A stretch of DNA of 64,000 bases from Mobilitalea sibirica (GCF_015999265.1 NZ_JAEAGR010000003.1:186001-250000), one strand, 5' to 3'; positions 28,263-38,838 are shown, numbered from the stretch's first letter. The notes: generated by a model not told the origin, from the sequence alone. Numbers and translations: made by a program.

Positions 28263-28624
28263 ATTATTTCTCCTTTCGTAATCCAAAATTCTTCCCCATA
28301 CATTCAGTAATAATAATCTAAGCGATTTTCCCAATACATTACTTAAAATACAGTTTTACTACAGAATGTTCGTATATATAATAATATACAACAATTTATA
28401 TAAAAAAAATAGTCTTTATTTGAAAATTAAGCATTTTTTTTCAGCATAGTAAATGTATACGTATATTGTTAATTATTTACTTTTGGTATATTGTGAATAG
28501 AAGTATTACAAAATTATAATCTATGTGAAGCATAAATTTGATGAACATATAGCATAAAATTAGGATGACAATTATGCCCATCTATGTTAAAGTATTGTTT
28601 AAGTTAAGAGATACGGAGGTCAGA
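28263..28624. other. Divergent spacer, nothing identified
   Basis: AT-rich region between the CheX-like gene and argS. It must hold two divergent promoters, but I see no strong -35/-10 pair, T-box or other structure. Confidence 0.4.
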
Positions 28625-30394
28625 ATGAAAACTATAATCGAATTAATAACAGAAGAAGTGAAAAATGCATTTGAAGGTAAAGGCTATGAAGGAAAATATG
28701 GAATTGTATCCTTATCAAACCGGCCTGATTTATGTCAATATCAATGTAATGGGGCTCTAGCAGCTGCAAAACAGTATAAAACCGCTCCAATTAAAATAGC
28801 ACAGGAAATTGTGGACTTATTACAAGATAAAGCAATATTTAAAGAAATCGCAGCAATTATGCCCGGTTTCATTAATATAACCCTCAGTGAAGAGTTTCTT
28901 GCGGGGTATTTAAATAAAATGAAAGATACTGAAAAATTCGGATGTCAGTCAGAAGGCCAGCCAAAGACCATTATCGTGGACTATGGTGGTCCGAATATAG
29001 CAAAACCTTTACATGTAGGACATATGCGTTCAGCAATTATAGGAGAGAGCATTAAGCGCATCCTAAGGTTTATGGGTAATAAAGTAATCGGAGATGTGCA
29101 TTTAGGTGATTGGGGAACGCAGATGGGTTTAGTAATCGCCGAATTAAAGAGAAGAAAGCCGGAACTGGTTTATTTTGATGAAGCTTATACCGGTGAATAC
29201 CCCAAGGATGCTCCTTTTACAATCTCTGAATTAGAGGAGATCTACCCCGCTGCCAGTGAATATTCTAAATCAAATCCTGAATTTAAAGAGGAAGCAAAAA
29301 ATATAACATATCAACTTCAAAATGGTCATAAAGGATACTCTGCGATCTGGAATCATATTTTAGAGGTTTCTGTATCCGATTTAAAAGAAATATATAAGAC
29401 CTTAAATGTTGATTTTGATTTATGGAAAAAGGAAAGTGACGCCTTACCATATATTTCGGATATGATAAATTATTTTAAAGAAAATAACTTTACAAGAGTC
29501 AGTGAGGGTGCACTTGTAGTGGATGTTAAGGAAGAGACAGATACGAAGGAGATACCACCCTGTCTCATATTAAAATCTGACGGTGCCGCGCTGTACCAGA
29601 CAACCGATCTGGCTACCATTATTGAGCGAATGAAATTATTTTCTCCGGATCAGATCATCTATATTACAGACAAGCGTCAGGAACTTCATTTTGAACAAGT
29701 ATTTCGTTGTGCAAGAAAGACAAAACTGGTAAAAGAAGATATGATACTTAACCATATCGGTTATGGTACAATGAACGGTAAGGATGGAAAACCCTTTAAA
29801 ACCAGGGAAGGCGGCGTTATGCGTCTGGAATATCTGATTAAGAGCGTAACGGATGAGGTTTATCGTAAGATAATGGAGAACCGTAGTATGGAGGAAGAGG
29901 AAGCCAGGGAAATTGCCACGAAGGTTGGATTGGCAGCATTAAAGTACGGTGATTTGTCAAACCAGATTTCTAAAGATTATGTGTTTGATGTTGACCGCTT
30001 CACCTCCTTTGAAGGAGACACCGGCCCTTACATTCTTTATACGATTGTTAGAATAAAATCAATACTGGCAAAATACAGGGAGTTAAATAATGAAGAGGAA
30101 GCCGATATCCTGATCTTGCCCGCCGATTCATCAAGTGAACAGGAGCTCATGCTTGAAATCACTAAATTTAATGAAATGTTGGAAACGGCTTATAAGGAGA
30201 TGGCTCCCCATAGAATTTGTCAGTACATTTATGACTTGGCCAATGCATTTAATACATTCTATCATAATACGAAGATTATCTCAGAGGAGGACACAAAGAA
30301 AAAAGCCTCCTGGATATCATTGATTACACTGGTGCAGAATGTATTGCTGATCTGCATTGATTTACTTGGAATTGAAGCACCGGAGCGAATGTAA
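28625..30394 (+). CDS. argS: Arginyl-tRNA synthetase
   Basis: Charges tRNA-Arg with arginine. 589 residues with N-terminal Add1 domain, class I signature PNIAKPLHVGHMRSAIIGES (HIGH variant HVGH), a degenerate KMSKS region (GKPFKTREGGVMRLEYL) and a C-terminal DALR anticodon domain ending LLGIEAPERM. ATG 28625 follows ACGGAGGTCAGA; the frame is open further upstream to 28565 but without a ribosome site. Sequence features resemble the clostridial/archaeal-like ArgS branch. Confidence 0.95.
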   Translation: MKTIIELITEEVKNAFEGKGYEGKYGIVSLSNRPDLCQYQCNGALAAAKQYKTAPIKIAQEIVDLLQDKAIFKEIAAIMPGFINITLSEEFLAGYLNKMKDTEKFGCQSEGQPKTIIVDYGGPNIAKPLHVGHMRSAIIGESIKRILRFMGNKVIGDVHLGDWGTQMGLVIAELKRRKPELVYFDEAYTGEYPKDAPFTISELEEIYPAASEYSKSNPEFKEEAKNITYQLQNGHKGYSAIWNHILEVSVSDLKEIYKTLNVDFDLWKKESDALPYISDMINYFKENNFTRVSEGALVVDVKEETDTKEIPPCLILKSDGAALYQTTDLATIIERMKLFSPDQIIYITDKRQELHFEQVFRCARKTKLVKEDMILNHIGYGTMNGKDGKPFKTREGGVMRLEYLIKSVTDEVYRKIMENRSMEEEEAREIATKVGLAALKYGDLSNQISKDYVFDVDRFTSFEGDTGPYILYTIVRIKSILAKYRELNNEEEADILILPADSSSEQELMLEITKFNEMLETAYKEMAPHRICQYIYDLANAFNTFYHNTKIISEEDTKKKASWISLITLVQNVLLICIDLLGIEAPERM

Positions 30395-30444
30395 TCAAGG
30401 AGATAATACCAGTAGCTTAACGAAAGATTAACAGGGGTGATGGG

Positions 30445-31800
30445 ATGTTAGTAAAGAGAACAGCAGAACTAAAGCTTCTTGAAAAACAATATGATTCCTT
30501 ACAAAGTAACCTAGTAATTCTATATGGAAGAAAAGGAATAGGTAAGACCTCCTTATTAACTGAATTTATGGAAGGAAAGCCTTCTTATTATTATGCTGGT
30601 GTTGAATGTGAAAATAAGATGCAGTTGGAGCGTATAAACCAACAATGGATGGGTTCATTATCGATGGATGGCTTAATTTTAGATTATCATCATCTGTTCC
30701 TGTCCATGCTACGAAGACAAAATCAAAAGGCAATTATTGTATTGGATGAATTTCATCTTATCTGGCGTAATAATCCTGAGGTTTTAGAAGCATTTATTAA
30801 GCTCTTTGACCAAAACACCCCATTTATGTTGTTGCTTTGCAGCTCCTCCACCAGATGGGTTGAGAATGAAATGGTGGGAAGCATGGGAAACTTCGCGACG
30901 TTTATTACAGCCTATTTAAAGCTGAAGGAATTTACCTTTGTGGATTTTGTGAACAGATTCCCCAAATCCTCTGTTGAAAATTGTATCTATATTAATGCCA
31001 TATTAGGCGGAGTACCTGAGTATTTAAACGAATGGCAGGAGAGCCGTTCTGTTAAGAACAACATTATTGAGATATTTTTAAATAAAGATAGCAGATTGTT
31101 CACCGAACCTTGGCAATTTCTTAAGCAGGAATTAAGGGAACCTGCGGTGTATAATACCATTCTTGCCGCATTAGCTGAGGGTAATCGAAAGCTTAATGAT
31201 CTTCATGCAGTGACCGGTTATTCCAGGGCTAAAATCATCGTATATCTTAAGAATTTAATACAGCTGGATGTTGTTGAAAAATTGGTTCCTCTGGGGGATG
31301 AAGGCAGGGAAAATGCAAAAAAAGGCTTATACCGCATTACAGATCATTTCCTTGGTTTTTGGTATCGATTTGTATTCCCTAATATGTCAAGACTGCTTTT
31401 GGGACAAGGAGAAGAGGTTTATCGGGAAAAGATCGAACCTAATTTAACCGATTATCTGGGCGAATATTTTGCGGATGTTTGTACAGAATTTCTTAAATTA
31501 ATGAATCAACACCAGAGATTATCCGGCAATTATCTATGGTGGGATCGCTGGTATGGAAAAAACGGTACCATTGATATTATCGCGAAAGAGCAAAACGGCA
31601 ATACATTAATCGGTAAGTGTCTATGGGAAAATCGGAATATGGATATCGTTGATTATGAAAAGTTACTCAGCCTATCTAAGGAAGCGGGACTAAAAGAAGA
31701 TATCTGTTATCTCTTTTCCAAAACAGGCTTTAGTAATGAGCTAAAGAGCTTGGTTCAGGGTATGGATAGAGTTCGGCTGGTAGGGTTGGAAGATTTATAG
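30445..31800 (+). CDS. AAA ATPase with DUF234 (archaeal ATPase-type)
   Basis: 451 residues. An N-terminal STAND/AAA-like ATPase (PF01637 type) with Walker [13 protein letters not shown] (about 28-39) and Walker [13 protein letters not shown], then a winged-helix region ([33 protein letters not shown]) and a C-terminal DUF234 domain with a PD-(D/E)XK-like stretch ([20 protein letters not shown]). Function unknown for the family. It lies 15 bp before the DUF815 ATPase gene, so the two are probably co-translated. Confidence 0.8.
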   Translation: MLVKRTAELKLLEKQYDSLQSNLVILYGRKGIGKTSLLTEFMEGKPSYYYAGVECENKMQLERINQQWMGSLSMDGLILDYHHLFLSMLRRQNQKAIIVLDEFHLIWRNNPEVLEAFIKLFDQNTPFMLLLCSSSTRWVENEMVGSMGNFATFITAYLKLKEFTFVDFVNRFPKSSVENCIYINAILGGVPEYLNEWQESRSVKNNIIEIFLNKDSRLFTEPWQFLKQELREPAVYNTILAALAEGNRKLNDLHAVTGYSRAKIIVYLKNLIQLDVVEKLVPLGDEGRENAKKGLYRITDHFLGFWYRFVFPNMSRLLLGQGEEVYREKIEPNLTDYLGEYFADVCTEFLKLMNQHQRLSGNYLWWDRWYGKNGTIDIIAKEQNGNTLIGKCLWENRNMDIVDYEKLLSLSKEAGLKEDICYLFSKTGFSNELKSLVQGMDRVRLVGLEDL

Positions 31801-31814
31801 GAAGAAGGACAGAT

Positions 31815-33149
31815 ATGTATCGGTTATTATCAAAATTAGTTGTTTATAAAAACATTGGTGAGGATTGTCTGTTACTTAGGCTATCAGAGGCATTAAAGGA
31901 ATCCGAGCAATACCTTAATAATCATAAAGATTTCACCATAATAAAAGAAGAGATAATTTCTAAAATCTATACCATAATAAATGAACTCCTGGATTTAGCA
32001 ACTAATTATGGTTTTAATCATAATCTCTGGCATGATTACCTTAGTTATGTGTTAGCAACCAGTGAAAACCCGTTTAGTATAACCTGTGAAAAGGTTGGTG
32101 CTAAGGAAGGCACGGTGAATCAATTTGCGAAAAGTGATTTCAAAATATTCAAACAGCTCTTTGATTACGATTTTGAACCTTTAGAGAAAGGGCTTGGGAT
32201 TAATTGCTTCTCCGTAATAACCAATTATAAGGCAATTGATAAAAACAGCAACAGATATAATAAAAATGTCAGCGATAAGGTTAGGATGCTGAGTTATAAA
32301 ATAGAAAATGCCAAGGACGAAGATGAGATATTTCAAATAGTAACTGATTTTTACAGGGATTATGGAGTAGGAAAGTTTGGTTTGAATAAAGCATTTCGGA
32401 TCAAGAAAGACCATAACCGTACAATCATTTATCCCATTACCAATACCCAGGAGGTAAGGCTCTCTGATTTGGCAGGATATGAGATTCAGAAGAAAAAACT
32501 TATAGATAACACCAAAGCTTTTGTGGAAGGGAAGATGGCGAATAATGTTCTCTTGTTTGGTGACAGTGGAACCGGTAAATCCACTATGGTAAAGGCCATA
32601 TTAAATGAATATTATCCTAAGGGACTAAGGATGATAGAAATCTATAAGCACCAATTTGAAGAATTGTCCACCATAATTTCTCAGATTAAGAATAGAAATT
32701 ATAAATTTATTATATATATGGATGATCTATCCTTTGAAGAGTTTGAAATAGAATATAAATATCTAAAAGCTGTTATTGAAGGCGGACTCGAGATAAAACC
32801 GGATAATGTATTAGTCTATGCCACCTCAAACCGCAGACATCTGATACGAGAGGTATGGAATGACCGTTCTGATATGGAGAAAACAGAAGAAATTCACCGT
32901 TCAGATACGGTACAGGAGAAGCTTTCCTTGGTTGCTCGATTTGGTATAACGATTAATTTTTCTGCTCCCGGTAAAAAGGAGTATCAGGAAATAGTCAAAT
33001 TCTTGGCCCAAAAACATGGCAATATCACTTTATCGGAGGAAGAACTCTTATCAAAGGCTAATCAATGGGAGTTATCCCATGGTGGAATGTCCGGGCGTAC
33101 GGCACAGCAATTTATAAATTATCTTGCAGGACTAGAGAAGCAGGAATAG
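31815..33149 (+). CDS. DUF815-family P-loop ATPase
   Basis: 444 residues with DUF815 in the C-terminal half: Walker [17 protein letters not shown] (about 247-262), Walker [15 protein letters not shown], sensor [14 protein letters not shown] and the arginine region near [18 protein letters not shown]. The N-terminal 200 residues are helical with no recognised domain. DUF815 ATPases are widespread in Firmicutes and often precede pyrC or Nudix genes; their role is not established. Confidence 0.88.
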   Translation: MYRLLSKLVVYKNIGEDCLLLRLSEALKESEQYLNNHKDFTIIKEEIISKIYTIINELLDLATNYGFNHNLWHDYLSYVLATSENPFSITCEKVGAKEGTVNQFAKSDFKIFKQLFDYDFEPLEKGLGINCFSVITNYKAIDKNSNRYNKNVSDKVRMLSYKIENAKDEDEIFQIVTDFYRDYGVGKFGLNKAFRIKKDHNRTIIYPITNTQEVRLSDLAGYEIQKKKLIDNTKAFVEGKMANNVLLFGDSGTGKSTMVKAILNEYYPKGLRMIEIYKHQFEELSTIISQIKNRNYKFIIYMDDLSFEEFEIEYKYLKAVIEGGLEIKPDNVLVYATSNRRHLIREVWNDRSDMEKTEEIHRSDTVQEKLSLVARFGITINFSAPGKKEYQEIVKFLAQKHGNITLSEEELLSKANQWELSHGGMSGRTAQQFINYLAGLEKQE

Positions 33150-33205
33150 GATCAGTATAGGTCTATAATAAGGACGCACTGAAAAATCCTTAAGGGGAAG
33201 ATACG

Positions 33206-33598
33206 ATGAATAAATATCGAATACTGGTAAAGGGTATCGTAAAATATGAGGATAAATACCTTGTGGTAAAAAAATGGTACGACGATCGGATATCAGAGCC
33301 CTATCAATGGGAATTTATTGATGGACACATAGAATTTAAAGAAAGTCCGGATAAGGCGGTCTTACGCCACATCTATGATCAGACAGGACTTTCGGTTGTG
33401 ATTGATAAGATATTATATACCTGGACCTTTATGACCGGAGATGTCTATAACATAGGTATCAGTTATCTATGTTTAACTACAATTGACAGTATAACGCTTT
33501 CCGAGGAATTAACAGATTACCGATTTATTCACCGAGAGGAATTTGAACATTATCTTAGCAAGAAGGTCCTGGAGGATTTTGAAAAGTTTGAAGGATAA
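33206..33598 (+). CDS. Nudix-fold protein with degenerate Nudix box
   Basis: 130 residues with the Nudix beta-grasp pattern (ILVKGIVKYEDKYLVVKKWY ... WEFIDGHIEFKESPDKAVLRHIYDQTGL). The canonical box GX5EX7REUXEEXGU reads here GHIEFKESPDKAVLRHIYDQTGL, so the E after R is H and the metal-binding EE pair is DQ. Hydrolase activity is therefore doubtful and a binding role is possible. AAGGGGAAG precedes the ATG. Flanked by the ATPase pair and pyrC. Confidence 0.75.
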   Translation: MNKYRILVKGIVKYEDKYLVVKKWYDDRISEPYQWEFIDGHIEFKESPDKAVLRHIYDQTGLSVVIDKILYTWTFMTGDVYNIGISYLCLTTIDSITLSEELTDYRFIHREEFEHYLSKKVLEDFEKFEG

Positions 33599-33675
33599 TT
33601 AGCATACCTATTAACCTACAAAGGGATATTATGAGAAGTTTATTACATAGGTAAATATGATAAGGAGGTAGTCTT

Positions 33676-34965
33676 TTGCTCACTTTAATTAAGAACGGGT
33701 ATATCATCGATCCAAAAGCGAAACGTGAAGGCATATTTGATATATTAATCGAAGGGGATCGCATTAAAAGGATTGATAGCAATATAATACCTGAAAAATC
33801 TGCTACCATTATAGATGCATCCGGTAAAACCATCATGCCCGGATTTATTGATCTGCATGTGCATCTGAGGGAACCGGGTTATGAGTATAAGGAAACCATA
33901 AAGACCGGCTCTATGGCAGCGGCTGCCGGAGGATTTACCACCATCTGTCCTATGCCAAACACAAAACCGGCCACGGATTCATCTGAGGTGATTCGCTGGA
34001 TCCTTGATAGAGCCAAGCAGGAGGCAGTGGTTAATGTTCTTCCCATTGGTGCCATAACCTTAGGGCAGGAGGGTTTAGAGCTTACGAATATGCAGGAGCT
34101 TTTTGAGGCAGGAGCAGTTGCAGTCAGCGAAGATGGTAAATCCGTGATGGATACGGCTCTTTATGCAGAAGGAATGAAATTGGCTGCCGGTAACAAGCTT
34201 CCGGTATTTGCTCATTGTGAAGATAAAAGTTTGGTTAAGAGCGGGGTTATGAATGCAGGTAAAAAAGCATCTCTACTAGGCCTTGCCGGGATTAGTAATG
34301 CAGTTGAGGATATCATTGTTGCCAGAGATATTCTGCTTGCTAAGGAAACCGGTGTAAGGCTTCATTTATGTCATTGTTCCACAAGGGATAGTGTGAAAAT
34401 GATTTCTCTTGCCAAAGAGGAAGGTATTAAAGTAACCGGAGAGGTATGCCCCCATCATTTTGCTTTAACTGATGAGGATATTCCATCCGATGATTCCGAT
34501 TATAAGATGAACCCTCCACTACGTTCGGCCGATGATGTAGAAGCATTAAAAGAAGGACTTAGGGATGGTATTATCGATGTAATTGCAACAGATCATGCCC
34601 CCCATTCTGAGGAGGAAAAATCAAAATCCATGGCAGAAGCACCCTTTGGCATTGTGGGACTGGAGACTGCTTTTTCCTTATCCGTAACTCATCTTGTAAA
34701 AACCGGTTATCTGACACCGGTACAATTAGTTGAAAAACTCAGCGTAAACCCAGCAAAGATACTTGGCATAGATAGAGGAAGTATTAGTGAAGGATGTGTG
34801 GCTGATCTGGTTATTGCTGATTTTGATATAGAGTATACAATTGATAAAAATAGCTTTTATTCGAAGGGTAAGAATACACCTTTTCATGAAAGTAAGGTGA
34901 TTGGACAAATTCTCTATACCTTTGTGGCAGGAAAAGTGGTGTATCAAAAAAGTAGAAATTCGTAA
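33676..34965 (+). CDS. pyrC: Dihydroorotase PyrC (class I)
   Basis: Closes carbamoyl-aspartate to dihydroorotate, the third step of UMP synthesis. 429 residues starting at TTG 33676, fixed by AAGGAGG at 33662-33668. Metal-site motifs: DLHVHLREPGYEYKE (about 57-70), PMPNTKP, FAHCED, LHLCHCST and IATDHAPHS. The length and the HLREPG signature are of class I. It is followed by pyrF 200 bp downstream. No carbamoyl-phosphate synthase or pyrB is in the window. Confidence 0.95.
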   Translation: MLTLIKNGYIIDPKAKREGIFDILIEGDRIKRIDSNIIPEKSATIIDASGKTIMPGFIDLHVHLREPGYEYKETIKTGSMAAAAGGFTTICPMPNTKPATDSSEVIRWILDRAKQEAVVNVLPIGAITLGQEGLELTNMQELFEAGAVAVSEDGKSVMDTALYAEGMKLAAGNKLPVFAHCEDKSLVKSGVMNAGKKASLLGLAGISNAVEDIIVARDILLAKETGVRLHLCHCSTRDSVKMISLAKEEGIKVTGEVCPHHFALTDEDIPSDDSDYKMNPPLRSADDVEALKEGLRDGIIDVIATDHAPHSEEEKSKSMAEAPFGIVGLETAFSLSVTHLVKTGYLTPVQLVEKLSVNPAKILGIDRGSISEGCVADLVIADFDIEYTIDKNSFYSKGKNTPFHESKVIGQILYTFVAGKVVYQKSRNS

Positions 34966-35167
34966 ACAAGCAAATGAATGAGAAAAACTATTAAAATTAT
35001 AGTTTCTATAGAGAAAAAAAACCGGATGAACGGTGACTAATATAATGTGGATTTTATTCTAAGAATTTATAGTTTGGTTAACTGGGCGAAAGTTTGTATT
35101 ATTAGGTACTTTAATAGGGTGATTCATCACTCATTTTATAAAGAATAAGAATACCGGAGGAAATAAG

Positions 35168-36097
35168 ATGATTAACAGATTAGTTGAAAAAATTGAACAG
35201 ATGGAAGCGCCGATCGTTGTGGGTTTGGATCCGATGCTTTCCTATATGCCGAAGCATATTCTTAAGAAAGCATACGATGAAAAAGGTGAGAACCTGGAAG
35301 GCGTAGCAGAAGCAATCTGGCAATATAATAAGGGTATCATCGATGCCACCTATGATCTGGTTCCGGCTGTGAAACCACAGATTGCCATGTATGAGCAGTT
35401 CGGCTTGGAGGGTATGAGTGCTTTTAAGCGGACAGTGGATTACAGTAAAGAAAAAGGTTTAGTCGTAATCGGTGATGTAAAGCGGGGAGATATCGGTTCT
35501 ACCTCCGAGGCTTATGCAACCGGACATCTTGGTAAGGTTATGATCGGAGGAAAGGAATACCGCGGTTTCGACGAGGACTTTATCACTGTTAATCCATATC
35601 TTGGTTCTGATGGAATACATCCTTTCATTGATGTATGTAAGGAGGAGGAAAAAGGGTTATTTATTCTGGTAAAAACCTCGAATCCTTCCAGTGGTGAGTT
35701 TCAGGATCAACTAATTGATGAAAAACCACTTTATGAGTTGGTAGGTAAAAAGGTAGCTGAATGGGGTGAGCTTCATATGGGATCCTCTTATAGCTATATT
35801 GGAGCTGTCGTTGGTGCAACCTATCCGGAGATGGGAAAAATATTACGTAAGCTTATGCCGAGAACTTATATATTGGTTCCTGGTTACGGAGCACAGGGTG
35901 GAAAAGCAGAGGATCTGGTACACTACTTTAATAAGGATGGCTTAGGTGCTATAATAAATTCCTCCAGGGGAATTATAGCTGCTTATAAGCAAAAAGGTTA
36001 TGAAAAGTTTGGTGAAGAAGGCTATGCCGATGCTTCCCGACAGGCAGTCATAGATATGAGAGAGGATTTAAGAAAAGCATGGATGGCCTCTAAGTAA
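35168..36097 (+). CDS. pyrF: Orotidine 5'-phosphate decarboxylase PyrF (type 2)
   Basis: Decarboxylates OMP to UMP. 309 residues, the long type-2 form, with substrate motif PIVVGLDPML at the N-terminus, catalytic VVIGDVKRGDIGSTSEAY (Lys about 97), VNPYLGSDGIHPF, VKTSNPSSGEFQD and phosphate loop LVPGYGAQGG / NSSRGI. CCGGAGG lies before the ATG. Followed by a strong terminator, after which the pyrimidine genes are interrupted for 2.9 kb. Confidence 0.95.
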   Translation: MINRLVEKIEQMEAPIVVGLDPMLSYMPKHILKKAYDEKGENLEGVAEAIWQYNKGIIDATYDLVPAVKPQIAMYEQFGLEGMSAFKRTVDYSKEKGLVVIGDVKRGDIGSTSEAYATGHLGKVMIGGKEYRGFDEDFITVNPYLGSDGIHPFIDVCKEEEKGLFILVKTSNPSSGEFQDQLIDEKPLYELVGKKVAEWGELHMGSSYSYIGAVVGATYPEMGKILRKLMPRTYILVPGYGAQGGKAEDLVHYFNKDGLGAIINSSRGIIAAYKQKGYEKFGEEGYADASRQAVIDMREDLRKAWMASK

Positions 36098-36104
36098 AAG
36101 AATA

Positions 36105-36165
36105 GGATGCTTTTGAGCTGATACCTGATTATGTTCAGGCCTGCTTTAAAAGCATCCATTTTTTA
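36105..36165 (+). terminator. Terminator of pyrF
   Basis: GGATGCTTTT pairs with AAAAGCATCC (36148-36157), and the arm is followed by ATTTTTTAT. The loop of about 33 bases can fold further. Confidence 0.85.
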
Positions 36166-36351
36166 TCCTAGTTTATTATTACTATTATATTTTGCTTTTT
36201 GTTAAATCTTAGAGTAATATTATTTCATTAGTTTTTATTACTTGCATTAATGCTATTTCATTATTTTTACTAATGTTCCTGTGTATTTTTTGTGCGAAAG
36301 TTTCCATGACAATATTGTTATCATAGATATTTCGGAAGTAATACTAAGAAA

Positions 36352-36876
36352 TTAGCAAGTCTCCGGTTCCGGATAATCTACTCCAAAAGTCTCTACGGTT
36401 ACTTTTTTCATAATCTGAGGTTCCAAAGGGGCATCAGAAAAATCCGTCTTCGTCTCAGCAATTTTATTGACATTATCAAGACCTTCTATTACTTTACCAA
36501 AAGCAGCATAAGAACCATCCAGATGAGGGGAATCTTTATGCATGATAAAGAACTGGGAACCTGCGGAATTAGGACGTTGTGACCTTGCCATAGAGATAAC
36601 GCCCGCTGTATGCTTAACATTATTCTCAAACTGATTATAGGAGAATTCACCTTTAATTGAATAACCGGGTCCGCCCATACCTGAACCTTCAGGGTCACCG
36701 CCCTGGATCATGAAGCCGCGGATTACTCTGTGAAATTTCAGTCCGTCATAGAAGCCTTTTCGAGTCAGAGAGATAAAATTGTTCACTGTATTCGGTGCAA
36801 TATCAGGATATAATTCTAGTTTAATGATATCACCGTTTTGCATTTCAATTGTTACGAGTGGGTTATTTTTTTCCAT
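36352..36876 (-). CDS. Cyclophilin-type peptidyl-prolyl isomerase
   Basis: 174 residues comprising one cyclophilin domain without signal peptide, so cytoplasmic. Active-site motifs FHRVIRGFMIQGGDP, SMARSQRPNSAGSQFFI and LDGSYAAFGKVIEG. ATG 36876 is preferred to 36882 because AAAGGA is properly spaced only for the inner ATG. It ends in -PEPETC. It sits opposite to the pyr genes. Confidence 0.93.
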   Translation of the reverse strand: MEKNNPLVTIEMQNGDIIKLELYPDIAPNTVNNFISLTRKGFYDGLKFHRVIRGFMIQGGDPEGSGMGGPGYSIKGEFSYNQFENNVKHTAGVISMARSQRPNSAGSQFFIMHKDSPHLDGSYAAFGKVIEGLDNVNKIAETKTDFSDAPLEPQIMKKVTVETFGVDYPEPETC

Positions 36877-36972
36877 ATGCATATCCTTTCAAAACGAATT
36901 TACCTGCAGAGTTTCACAAGTCATTTGTTGGTAAATATAACATAACAGGATTGTGTTCGTCAAGGGCCCAAG

Positions 36973-38235
36973 CTATACTAGTTTAATCTTCTGCATAATA
37001 AATTTACTTTTTGGCAAGGTAGGCATCCTTCGCAAGCTATAGCCCAAATCCTGTAGAGGAACCTTATATTTTAGATGATTTGCCAGAAAGCTCATACTAA
37101 CCTTGATGAGCATGGTGGTAATCCACTCTCCGGGGCATCGGTGGCCGGTATCATAATTTCCGCCTCCCTGAGGTATGAAATCATAAGGACTTCCCTTACG
37201 ATATTTGAAACGTTCCGGCCAGAAATGATTAGGCTGATACCATATACGGGCATCGTGATCCGTTCCATAAAGATCTAAGAATACAAGGGTTCCCTTTCGA
37301 AAGAGCTGATGGTTATAGAGGAAATCATTTCTTACCCTTGCACCAAGAAAAGGACCAAAGGGGTAATAACGGCGGACCTCCTGTGCGAACATATGCGTAT
37401 AATTATCTTCATCATATTGTATTTTTTTCTCACACTCCGGGTTTGTATGCATCGCTACAGCACCAAAGGTAATATAAGTCGCTATTGCAGTAATCGGTCT
37501 TAATACATTGATAATCTCTATTCCGGCAATCTTAGGGCGAAGTAATTTTCCTTTTGCATCCCTATAAAATGCAATATCATGTAAAGCAGTACCCTCAGGA
37601 ACGTAGATTTTTTCGCAGCGGGTATCCTTGATTATCTGTTTCATCCATTTTTCACATCTGTTACGGGCACACCTTCCTTTCCAATGCCTAGGACCCACAG
37701 CACCGAAAGCATCAATCATTGCAGAAAAATCCTTTGCCCGCTGCGTTACTTCAGATTTTCTGATTGGAACTCCCGCCCACTGACAGGCAGAGCGGCATAA
37801 TATTTTTCCCGCCTCGTTAAACAGAATAATTCGGTCTTTCCGTTCCCATTGTTTCGCACTTTTTAACCATTGCTTCTCTGTTATTTTTACAAGTCTGTCC
37901 ATCCTATTCGGAGTCATCATAGAAAGGAACATACTTTTGCGATGTTTGTGGTCAGGCCCATCCATAGTCTGAATTGCTTTTTTGCCAAAGAGGGTTTTTT
38001 GAATTCTCTTTGGTATGGCTCCTTTTCGAGTAAATAAATGATTGTTGTAAAATATTTCTGCAGCATCTTCCCCGCTCAAACAGATTACTTTTTGCCCCAT
38101 CAGGCGGGTCTGGAACAAATCGGTTTTATATCTTCGACAACGATTTGGAATGAATAAATAACCTTCCATTAAAAGCTTGCAGGTGTTGTCAATACACCTA
38201 TCCTTAGGAATTGTTCTTTTTGGTATCATAAGCAT
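36973..38235 (-). CDS. Cytochrome P450 of the CYP152 peroxygenase family
   Basis: 420 residues, the length of P450 BS-beta, with heme loop QGGGNYDTGHRCPGE (Cys367) and the I-helix Arg246-Pro247 pair (NVLRPITAI) that binds the fatty-acid carboxylate and replaces the acid-alcohol pair of oxygen-using P450s. FLGARVRND also matches. The residue aligned with BS-beta Gln85 is Gln89 (AIQTMDG), favouring hydroxylation over the decarboxylation seen with His in OleT. Start 38235 is set by GGGAG 5 bases upstream. Uses H2O2, so a peroxide-linked or detoxifying role is inferred. A CYP152 member is known from Clostridium acetobutylicum. Confidence 0.92.
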   Translation of the reverse strand: MLMIPKRTIPKDRCIDNTCKLLMEGYLFIPNRCRRYKTDLFQTRLMGQKVICLSGEDAAEIFYNNHLFTRKGAIPKRIQKTLFGKKAIQTMDGPDHKHRKSMFLSMMTPNRMDRLVKITEKQWLKSAKQWERKDRIILFNEAGKILCRSACQWAGVPIRKSEVTQRAKDFSAMIDAFGAVGPRHWKGRCARNRCEKWMKQIIKDTRCEKIYVPEGTALHDIAFYRDAKGKLLRPKIAGIEIINVLRPITAIATYITFGAVAMHTNPECEKKIQYDEDNYTHMFAQEVRRYYPFGPFLGARVRNDFLYNHQLFRKGTLVFLDLYGTDHDARIWYQPNHFWPERFKYRKGSPYDFIPQGGGNYDTGHRCPGEWITTMLIKVSMSFLANHLKYKVPLQDLGYSLRRMPTLPKSKFIMQKIKLV

Positions 38236-38433
38236 TATCTCCCATATGTTTTTACATTTTAATTCTATTATCTGCAACAAAGCAAAAAATATTTCATCCC
38301 TGCCTATATAATAAAAGACAAGATATTATCTTGTAATTTAAAACTGCCTTGTATATAATAAATAACAAGTTATGGAAAATAAAGTACAAGAAAATGACAA
38401 ACGATATTACTATGGAAGGAAGTCGGATAGAAA

Positions 38434-38838
38434 ATGAGTGAAGTTTACACCTTTGGGGTTAAAACCGATCAACATACTGCTATGATAGATATTACCAATG
38501 AGATAGCAGGTATAGTAAAGAAAAGCAACGTAAAACAGGGGTTATGCGTGGTGTATGTACCTCATACCACAGCGGCCGTAACGATAAATGAAAACGCTGA
38601 TCCGGACGTTGTGCGGGATTTTATGATGGAAATTAACAAGTTGGTTCCGTTATCGGACGGATATCATCATAGGGAGGGCAATTCAGCTGCCCATATCAAG
38701 GCCAGTATGATTGGCTTCTCAGATACGATAATCATAGAGGATGGAAGATTGTTGCTTGGTACCTGGCAAGGGATTTATTTTATGGAGTTTGACGGTCCAA
38801 GAATTCGCAAAGTTCATGTAAAGATTATAGAAGGTTAA
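38434..38838 (+). CDS. YjbQ family protein (UPF0047)
   Basis: 134 residues forming one YjbQ domain with metal-site residues in VPHTTAAVTINENADPDV, HREGNSAAHIKAS and LGTWQGIYFMEFDGPR. Family members have weak thiamin-phosphate synthase activity in vitro, but their true role is not settled. GAAGG precedes the ATG. It stands between the divergent P450 gene and pyrK. Confidence 0.92.
   Translation: MSEVYTFGVKTDQHTAMIDITNEIAGIVKKSNVKQGLCVVYVPHTTAAVTINENADPDVVRDFMMEINKLVPLSDGYHHREGNSAAHIKASMIGFSDTIIIEDGRLLLGTWQGIYFMEFDGPRIRKVHVKIIEG

Noticed and set aside
28263-28624. Possible T-box or riboswitch before argS
   Set aside because: No TGGTACCACG-type T-box or other conserved leader motif is present.
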